Notes under the pieces: model-generated
What the model was told of the DNA's origin: nothing
The model's database searches: none
What the model saw: only the letters and a program-made list of their open reading frames with translations
Shown here: positions 56,575 through 64,000 of the stretch, one piece after another
Layout: each line of letters opens with the position of its first letter
How positions within the stretch are numbered: position 1 is the stretch's first letter
Assembly: GCA_036768485.1 (NCBI GenBank)
Contig: JAVLUZ010000154.1
Span: 22,785,577 to 22,849,576, forward strand
Origin: Mermis nigrescens
Taxonomy: Eukaryota; Nematoda; Enoplea; Mermithida; Mermithidae
DNA length: 64,000 nucleotides
Direction: 5' to 3'
Translations under genes and position numbers: made by a program

Positions 56575-58162
56575 AATGTACATACTCTTACGTTACTTGG
56601 GTGTTCGGAAGAAGGGCGAATTTTATTTTTATTTGAAACTCTATGATATTCGGAAACTGAAAAAGATTTTCTGTCAGTTCATGGCACCACTATCCATAAA
56701 GGTGCAAGCAAAAAATTACAGTACATCACTCGGTGATAGTAGCTTGGCACCAACCAAACTCAACCATGAATTTACTTATAGTCTGTTTCACATAGGTTCG
56801 TGCATAAATTCTAAGAATTTTCATCATATATCAGATCAGCGCCATACAAGCAGTAATTTTAAATAAGCAAAGGCTTGCCTTTAGTATCTAGACTCAATCT
56901 TTGCTTAAATTACAGTCCTTAACGTTTGCACAATCAAGTGCGATGTTTTAATAATTTAGTGACTACACAAACCGAATGCCAAAACCTGCTTTAAAAAAAT
57001 TATTTCTGCTCAAAAAGATGCCTCTAATCAATATTTAAGCGTTTTGAGGAAAAAACATCATAACGTGTTTAAATATGGTCTAATTTCTTTTTCTAAGTAA
57101 ATGTGCAATTAAGAAAAAATTGATCATGTGAGCACTGGAATACTTTATACCAGAAATTCTGCTTTTAAAGTATCACAATATTCTTTTCTTCTTAATATCA
57201 TTATTTACCAACCTTCTTGAGCGACTCAAAAAATTTTGAGATTTATAACAAATTCATACGACACTGAGCTCCATCTGGACGGAATTTGGTGTTTCAAATC
57301 AATTTTAGAGTGCACCTTTGAATTTGCTCTGTAGTATTAGCTATAGTTGAAGTACAAGGTTGACAATATATACCAGGTCATTTTTGGAAAATTTTATTAA
57401 CTTTACTTGAGTTGAGAAAGTTATTAAAAATAAAAATCGTCCTTTTTTCCGAACACTCTGTATGTAGGTACATACCTCCTTGTATTATTTTCTATACAAA
57501 TGTGTATCAAAGGAAAATTCATATCTGTCCAAATATAGTTGGCGAGGTATTGGATAGATATTTTTCAAGGATTTTTGGTCGCTAGCGGGTAGATTTTTTT
57601 GATTTTTTTAGGCGCACTAATGATATTAATTGACTTTTTGAAAGGCTAGGCGACTTATTTTTTGCGCTAGAAATAGTATTTGCGCACAGCAAAGAAATTT
57701 TTGGTTCGTACAACATTTGTTCATTAAAATTGTACTAATTTAAATAATTGACGTCTTGAATATTACATTTCAGTCTGTATGTATAAAATACGGAAAGGAA
57801 ATGGCAGTTTAAGTCGTCTTTGATTCTTTTTTGTCCTGAATTTTCGAATTTCCTGCGCATTGTGCTGGGTTAAACTAAACATCAACGAAAGTGGGAGAAA
57901 ATTGAACCTTTTTCATTATAAAACATTCAGGATTTCGAAATTTTCGGGGCATACGGGCTTCAAATACTAAATATTGGCTGAAAACCCTATTTTGTGCACA
58001 ATGGATATTTTTTTAGTACCTAACTAATTTTGACAGTTTACGGAGCCATGTTTTTGTAAATGCAATCACATCGACGATTCATTTTTGAAGTTTTGTTTTA
58101 CCTATTTTTAATATTTTTGTTCTAATTTTACTTTGATTCATTTTATCCTTGTATGTGTTTAG
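56575..58162. other. Probable intron, nothing recognised
   Basis: AT-rich. A TATAGTCTGTTTCACATAGG sequence near 56777 resembles the end of the 233-bp MITE family. No convincing exon. Confidence 0.4.
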
Positions 58163-58249
58163 GCGTGTCGTGCCTTGTTTTCTCATCAAAGCGGACTTGT
58201 TTATCGGGAGTGTTGTCATTATTTGACCCAAATCTGTGGACCGATTTGA
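58163..58249 (+). CDS. Possible last exon of the saposin-type gene
   Basis: Acceptor tatgtgtttag, then ACRALFSHQSGLVYRECC and HYLTQICGPI, stop TGA at 58247-58249. Phase 0 fits the exon ending at 54519, and a Cys right after the splice fits the saposin pattern P...C. Four cysteines in 28 residues are unusual for chance sequence. The evidence is short. Confidence 0.4.
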   Translation, partial: ACRALFSHQSGLVYRECCHYLTQICGPI

Positions 58250-58687
58250 CGTGTAACTATCAGTTATATTTCATCAAACCTTGTTTTACGGACGACTGTT
58301 CTTGAATCAGCGCAAATCGTACAGAAATGATTAGCACTAGCCATGATTCCGGTCCGACGGATATATCAATCAATAGGCATCAAAAGTTCTTACTATGCAA
58401 AATGTTATTACTCGCCTATCTCTTTTGTAGCTTCTTCCTAAAGTGCTAGAAATTTCATAAGTTTTCGCGAAATATGCCATCAAATTTCTGCTGTTACTTG
58501 CAGTACAAAGATACACCTACATCAACTATTCAAGATTGTTCTAATGCTGCATATTACGAAAGCCGTTATTTATCATGACTGTGCCTAATGTTATGTACAG
58601 ATATAGGTATCTATGTATGTATGTACCTACTTACATACCTACCTATATTGTGGTTATGATCAAGTTATTAAATGCGATTGTTTCATC

Positions 58688-58920
58688 TATAGTCCGTTTC
58701 ATTTTACTTTGAGGTTTTTGAAATAGTTTAAAGTGCCTACAAAAGTGGTTTAAATTGACAGTATAGTTGTGATATTCTACTGTAGGTATATCGAGTTATG
58801 ATGAGATGGTTGCTATTACCAAACCGCATCGCTGCATCAAAAGTCTAAACCACTTTTGAAGACTGATTTATGCAGATGAAATTCGAAAGAATACCGCAAA
58901 GTTTAATGAAACAGACTATA
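58688..58920. mobile_element. 233-bp palindromic MITE, copy 1
   Basis: Begins TATAGTCCGTTTCATTTTAC and ends AATGAAACAGACTATA. The inverted match extends well inside (CAAAAGTGGTTTAAA against CTAAACCACTTTTG). A second copy lies at 59494-59726. Confidence 0.85.
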
Positions 58921-59127
58921 GTACTGTACATGTGTGTGCGAGATACAGATAACCTATTAGTGTTATTTTGATATGAACCACCAAAAATAAATTTCGGTTT
59001 GATTTTGATTGAATTTGCTTAACGATCAATGTCGTAATTTAATTATGACAATTTTCTTATAGGTACATTTATCATATAAAAATTGATTTGAATATTTTTG
59101 AAGTAATTTTAGTTTAGTTGTAGCCAC

Positions 59128-59385
59128 ACATGGGCGTGGGGGGATCTGGAGAGGTCTGGACCCCCCTAGAAACTCAAAAGACCCCCCCAGAAATCAAAAG
59201 ACCCCAGAAATCAATTTTTGAAATTTTTTTTCGTTTTTTTCGCAATTTTTTGATGCCAATGGATAGTGCTTGATGAGAAACGTCGAAAAATGGTGTTTTT
59301 ATCGCCATATCACCATTTTTAAGGCCATTTTTTGACCTTCAAAAATCTTGGACCCCAAATTTTCTTGCTGCCCACGTATGGTTGT
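59128..59385 (+). repeat. Family K copy
   Basis: From CACACATGGGCGTGGGGGGA to TTTCTTGCTGCCCACGTATG. Confidence 0.75.
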
Positions 59386-59493
59386 AGCTACCTTTTTTAT
59401 GTGTACTTCTTGAGAAATTGCAACGGGCATAGATAGGTATTTCCAACTTTTCAGAAGGATGCATTGTCAGACATAGATAGGTACATAAGTACC

Positions 59494-59726
59494 TATAGTC
59501 CGTTTCATTCAGGTAGCTTTGAGGTTTTTGAAAAAATTCAAACTGCCTACAAAAGTGGTTTAAACTAAAAGTGTAGTTGTGATATCCTACAGTATAGGAA
59601 TTTATGGTGAGATGCTTGCTATTGCCAAACCGCATTATTGCATCAAAAATTTAAATCGCTTTTGTAGACTGGGTCATGCGGATTGAATTTAAAAGAAAAC
59701 TGCAGAGTTAAATGAAACAGACTATA
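59494..59726. mobile_element. 233-bp palindromic MITE, copy 2
   Basis: TATAGTCCGTTTCATTCAGG to AATGAAACAGACTATA, same length as copy 1 at 58688-58920, with scattered substitutions. Confidence 0.85.
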
Positions 59727-60099
59727 CCTATAATAATAAGATAGGTACATAATAAGCAGTATGCATATTCCAAGCTTTGCTGTAGTGAACATGAATGTAC
59801 TTATTTGACGGTGCATAGAAATAATTTTAATATAACGTAAGTCTTCATTGAATCCATATGTACCTGCCTGCAGGTACAAGCTAAGACTTAGCTATGGAAG
59901 CAAAGTTGGCGGAGCCTACATTCCATATACACTTAACTGAATAGCTTAAGCTCACTTTCGCTCGCTTAAGTGCAACTACGGTCTATTTCCCTAGGAATTT
60001 CCGAGTTTAGTGCATCAAACCTTTTTTACTCTGTATTTTTTGGTTCTTAATCCTTAAATTTTCCAACCCCCCTCCCACTGAAAATTCTCAAACTTTGCA

Positions 60100-61087
60100 G
60101 GTCTCCTCGCGAAAGCCAATGCGTCTCTGCTTTCGATCAAGAGCGTAGACCAAAACGATTTGTACAAATTTAATCGCCTTACTTTAAAATCCCACTCTCC
60201 CAACACTTATAAATCATACCCCGAAAATTCATCAAATGCCAAATCTGGTGCACGCAACGCGGAATTTCACCTCTACCGGCCGATAATAAGCAGCTCGCCT
60301 TTTTTCTGGCACAGCTTGTAGACAAAAAATTGTCGTCATCAAGCATTTCACGAACATTTTATGCCGTAGCATGGTTTCATAAATTGTGCGGAAAAACTTA
60401 AATTAAAAATGACTCTCTGTGTACGGCAGTAATCGAAGCATCCCGACGGACTGTTCGACATTTCCAGGACAGGAAACATCCCATTTCATTAGAACACATC
60501 AGAAAAAAATTGTGGTCATTCTTAGCCACAATAACGACCTTGGCTCTTGTCGAACTTTAGCCCTGATTTTAATAACCTTTGCGGGTTGCATGAGAATTCC
60601 AGAAAGTTTCAGCTTAAGGGCATGTGACCTAAAATTCCGAGATTCTCACTTGGACATTTGCCGTACGGCTTCAAAGACAGACGTTTACACGCAAGGTTGT
60701 TTCAAAAAAGTAGCAGCCACGGGAACCGCGACTTGCTTATTTAAAGGCCTTAAAGATTATTTTCGGCTATCTAATATACGACTTAACTCTAACGAATTTA
60801 TTTTTCGGTCTTTATCATCAAACGGAAAACGTTAGACCAACCCTTGTCATATACAAGGGCTAGAGAAACCATTTTATCCGTTTTTGAATCCGTCGGTTTA
60901 GACTCTCAGTTTTTCGGAACTCACAGTCTACGGTCTGGCGCAGCTACACTCGCGGCCTCCAAAGGCGTTAAGCATGAGGACATCAAACGTTCTGGCCGTT
61001 GGAAATCAGATCTATGTAGCAAAAGAAGTGTACATAGATAAAAGTGTTAAGCAGCTATTAAATATTTCTAAATCTCTCAGTTTATAA
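60100..61087 (+). pseudogene. Tyrosine recombinase (Crypton/DIRS type), frameshifted
   Basis: Such recombinases integrate and excise their own element through a catalytic tyrosine. Homology runs through several frames. The N-terminal SAM-like part has LKSHSPNTYKSY, then CTQRGISPLPADNKQLAFFL and SRTFYAVAWFHKLCGK. The catalytic part has TFAGCMRIPESFSLRACDL (first Arg), THSLRSGAATLAASKGV (His-x-x-Arg) and GRWKS. VYIDKSVKQLLNISKSL, with the nucleophile Tyr, follows one frame over. At least four frameshifts (about 60210, 60400, 60500 and 61010) and a stop at 60835 inactivate it. No reverse transcriptase lies within 1 kb upstream, which favours Crypton or a fragment over DIRS/PAT. Confidence 0.82.
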
Positions 61088-61442
61088 TAAACGTTGAAAC
61101 ATTCTGATATTCTCTTGACTCTAAAATTCTCTACTTTCAAGTCTGGTGTGCTAATGCGTTAGTATTCTGTCCGTTTACCCACATTGTTTTTTCAGATCTC
61201 AGGGCTTTGCCTCGCCGCTTCGCGAGTTTTGTGCCTTTATCCGTTATTGCGTTTTCTTTTTTATTTTATATGAGATGTTTTCGTATTGAATTTTCTTTGC
61301 GATTATTTTCTTCCTCGTACTCTTGTAGACATGACATTAGCGATGTACAATTTTTGTCTTAACGGTTATAGTTTCGTTTGTGACGACAAAACCTATTTTT
61401 TGTAGCTTAATGGATACGCGGCCGTGTTTGCAATTAAAGCGC

Positions 61443-61490
61443 CACACACACAACACACACACACACACACACACATACACACACACACAT
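61443..61490. repeat. (CA)n microsatellite
   Basis: About 23 CA units with two interruptions. Confidence 0.97.
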
Positions 61491-61499
61491 GTAACTGCG

Positions 61500-63060
61500 A
61501 GAGTTACACGTTTTGGCGAACTTGCCTTAGCAGTTCGCGGTAGCCACTACATAGCCAATACTAGTAGCTATCTACGATAGTGTACTGTGGGCTATGCCTT
61601 CGGTCTTCCCACTTTTTCCCCAATTTTCAATAATAAAAAACATTAAGATACTTGTCCAGTAACATAGAGTTAAGTATATGATAATAGTAATTGTTTAATG
61701 CATTACCGCTTATTGTGTTCTAGAACATTCGTTGTGATTTAAAAGTGTTCCAGTATTATGTTAATTTGACGTTTGTTTATTTTACTGTAATGGTCCTATG
61801 CGGCCATCTTAGTTAGTATTGTGTTGGCAGTCTTGTTGGCCATTGTACGAGTATATAGTGGCGTACGTTTCCTTTTTCTTTGGCATTATTTTTGTCCGGC
61901 AATTAGGCCGTGTATTCAGCGTTTGAAATAAATTGGAGAAAACCTACCCAGGGGTTTCGGATATACCGAGGGTAAGGTCGGAATTTCCCTACATCGAGGA
62001 TTTCGACTCTTCTGAGTGGACGGATAGGTAAATTCCATATGATTGCTTATTTTGTTCGAAAACCCTAATTCTTTTCTTAAATCTAAAATTGATCAAAAAC
62101 ATTATTTAATCTTTAAGGATGATTGATCAGTATAGAGCTCGTTGTTGTTGTTTTCAAAGTTTATTGTGCGGTACACATTAGGAACCAAGAAACATTTCTG
62201 TTAGAATCGAATCTTGAAAATAAGTTAAACAATCAACTTGAGCCTTGAGATAGGTCAACTGACCTCCGCGGCAATTCCGAGACTAGGTAGGTAGCCTTAG
62301 GTCTTAGGGCGTAGCTGCTGAGATCACCCGACCAGAAGCGGTCAGCAATATTAGGACCAAGGGGATTGAAGCTGTAAGGTCTGTGAGGGTCCAAGGATCG
62401 AAGCGATCCCAGGCTATGCGATCAGGGCCAGCGCTAAGTGCAGATCTAAGTACCTACGTACCTAAGTCTCAGGGGCAAATACACCCGGTCCCTATGTCGA
62501 TTTTGTAGACGTTAGAGGCCCATGTATTTACACTGGATTGTCCCTCTTTTAGGCTGCTAGCTACAGCCGAACTGATCAATCATCGTAAAATTATTTTTCG
62601 ATCCAAAAATCATTATTTTGGCCATCTAAGAATGTGTAATGTTTCGTTCACCTTTGTTGTTGTATCGACTGTGATCGTGGCAGTGCACAATTTAAGTAAG
62701 CGTCCGTGGTAAAGATTTTGTGTATTGTGGTAAAGTCACTGTTATTTTTTCTATTTCCGTCGAACCTCTATCAACGAAGGCAGCTATCATGCTCGCATTT
62801 TTCTATAAACGTCGACCCTCAGGCGACGATTCATTATTTTTCTCTCCTGACGATGAAATTTCGTCACTTAGGGTATTACCTACCTGTTTTTCTAACCACG
62901 TACACTGTCTTGCGCTTTAGGCTTAGTCCTACCTGTTTTCGATCATTTCATGTCAGATATATCTTACTTCACGTAAGCAAATACTATTCATGTGAAAAAA
63001 CCTGTTTTTTGGAATGACAAAGGCCAAATTCGAAACATTTATTTTGGCAAAATTTCGACG
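61500..63060. other. Possible 5' non-coding region or LTR of the following element
   Basis: No exon was recognised. If 63116 onward is a retrotransposon gag, its leader or LTR should be here. I could not delimit one because the matching right LTR would be outside the window. Confidence 0.3.
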
Positions 63061-63115
63061 TACTGAAATTTATTTTACCCAAGGTCATATTTTTCGACGT
63101 TCTTGATAACTAAAA

Positions 63116-64000
63116 ATGGCAGGAAAAAGGTTTTGCGGACACCGCCCGCTAAATTGAAAAAACCTTCTACGCCACCTACTTCATCTCGCCAATTACCCAC
63201 CGCGCCTGTTGACTCTAATAGCGCAAGTAATTCTGCGAGTAATGACACTAATAACAAAGACGTAACTAGTAAGGCGAATAATAATCAATTACCCGCGTCA
63301 CTAAATTCCACGAGCAATACACAGTCTGAAGATGAACTGTTATTGACTACCGTGCGAGCACGCGTTAATCAAACTTTGGTAACTAGATCGGACCCTAACA
63401 TTGATAATTCATCAAATCATACAATGATTGATAATACGACTACTCTTAACACGGCAAATAATCCTGAAACCAGTCAGAGCGCGAAAATCCCAAAATCTGA
63501 CGTAGAAACTAATCATAGTCATAGCATAAATGCTGACGAAGATTGTGCTAGTACTAATGTGACTAATGATCTTATTTTAAAAGCGTTACAAGCTATTCAT
63601 TTACAATTTTCGGATCTTTCTACGCGCGTAAATCAAGATAAAAAGGAAAATGCGGATGAAATGCGTAAACTGCGTCTGGAGCTAAGCACCATGCTTAAAC
63701 CCCAACCAGTTTCGAATCACATTGAAAATAATCCGTCTGAGCGTGTTAACCACTCAATCCATAGCGCAAATTTTTCTGAATTTAATGCGCAAAGTGCAAA
63801 TCGTGCGCAAAGTATGCATCGTGCATCTTCATTGTTGTCCACTGGCAACAGCGCATCAAATTCATGTTCACCTTTGGAAGCTATTCCCGAAAATATCGCT
63901 CAAAGTTGTACAAACCACGCGCCTGAGTTATCTAATTTGTCACAAAATCATTTAAACACGGGTTTGCAACCAGTGCAAAACTCGGGTTTTTTGGATAACA
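63116..64000 (+). CDS. Gag-like Asn/Ser-rich ORF, runs off the window
   Basis: The frame of codons starting at 63067 is open to the last base, with no stop over 311 codons. It lacks an early ATG, but ATG at 63116 (MAGK...) is in the neighbouring frame and would join it if the A5 run at 63121-63125 were A6. The product starts with a basic KKVLRTPPAKLKKPSTPP stretch, then long Asn/Ser/Thr-rich text, a helical segment LILKALQAIHLQFSDLSTRV to EMRKLRLELSTML (about 160-205) and more low-complexity sequence. Basic and disordered N-terminus plus a coiled coil fit the front of a retroelement gag (BEL/Pao, gypsy or DIRS), but no zinc knuckle or protease is reached. A cellular gene is not excluded. Confidence 0.45.

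Noticed and set aside
56895..56955. An exon with NVCTIKC after aaattacag as the end of the saposin domain
   Set aside because: The phase does not fit the exon ending at 54519, and the cysteine spacing (C-x3-C) is too short for the saposin pattern.
61160..63060. A 5' LTR before the gag-like frame
   Set aside because: No TG...CA repeat pair or primer-binding site could be fixed, and the second LTR would be outside the window.

Overview
The window is animal nuclear DNA: AT-rich, intron-rich and crowded with non-autonomous transposons. No bacterial or organellar signature was seen. The best lineage clue is a complete cdc37 gene. Its protein starts MPVDY, has the run [17 protein letters not shown], and ends with MQECFESQD and [12 protein letters not shown]. 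As far as I recall the family, this is closer to nematode Cdc37 than to vertebrate or insect Cdc37. A nematode with unusually long introns is therefore my inference, not something the sequence proves. I could run no search.

Layout. Position 1419-1522 (-) is one exon of an unidentified coiled-coil protein. Positions 5976-29046 (-) hold cdc37, the kinase-targeting co-chaperone of Hsp90: eight exons, 1179 coding bases and 392 residues, spread over 23 kb because the introns are full of mobile elements. All exon phases agree. Seven introns join these exons, and six are GT-AG. Intron 3 has no usable GT-AG pair and lies between two copies of AAGCTAC. Positions 29.0-39.4 kb have no recognised gene. 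They are dominated by a 5.3-kb element (32309-37589) with terminal inverted repeats and an exact 8-bp target duplication, whose interior is about 70 copies of a 59/63/67-bp minisatellite. Positions 39406-48780 (+) hold seven exons of a secreted-type protein with two DOMON domains; the first exon(s) were not found. Positions 53582-58249 (+) hold two or three exons of what looks like a saposin-type gene. Positions 60.1-61.1 kb hold a frameshifted tyrosine recombinase, and from 63116 an Asn/Ser-rich gag-like reading frame runs off the end of the window.

Repeats fill most of the rest. They include hAT-like MITEs with 8-bp target duplications, a mariner with a broken transposase nested in another TIR element, and foldback-like elements whose ends are inverted arrays of 15-18-bp tandem repeats. 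Several interspersed families (called H2, T, V, G, K and M below) recur. Many otherwise different families carry a short hairpin of the form GGCGCTTCGCGCC followed by an A/T run. That shared hairpin, the transposon-borne minisatellite and the non-canonical cdc37 intron are the observations I would follow first.

The two main genes have no evident functional link. Very long minus-strand open frames over 32.4-37.4 kb are an artefact of the minisatellite and are not annotated as genes.
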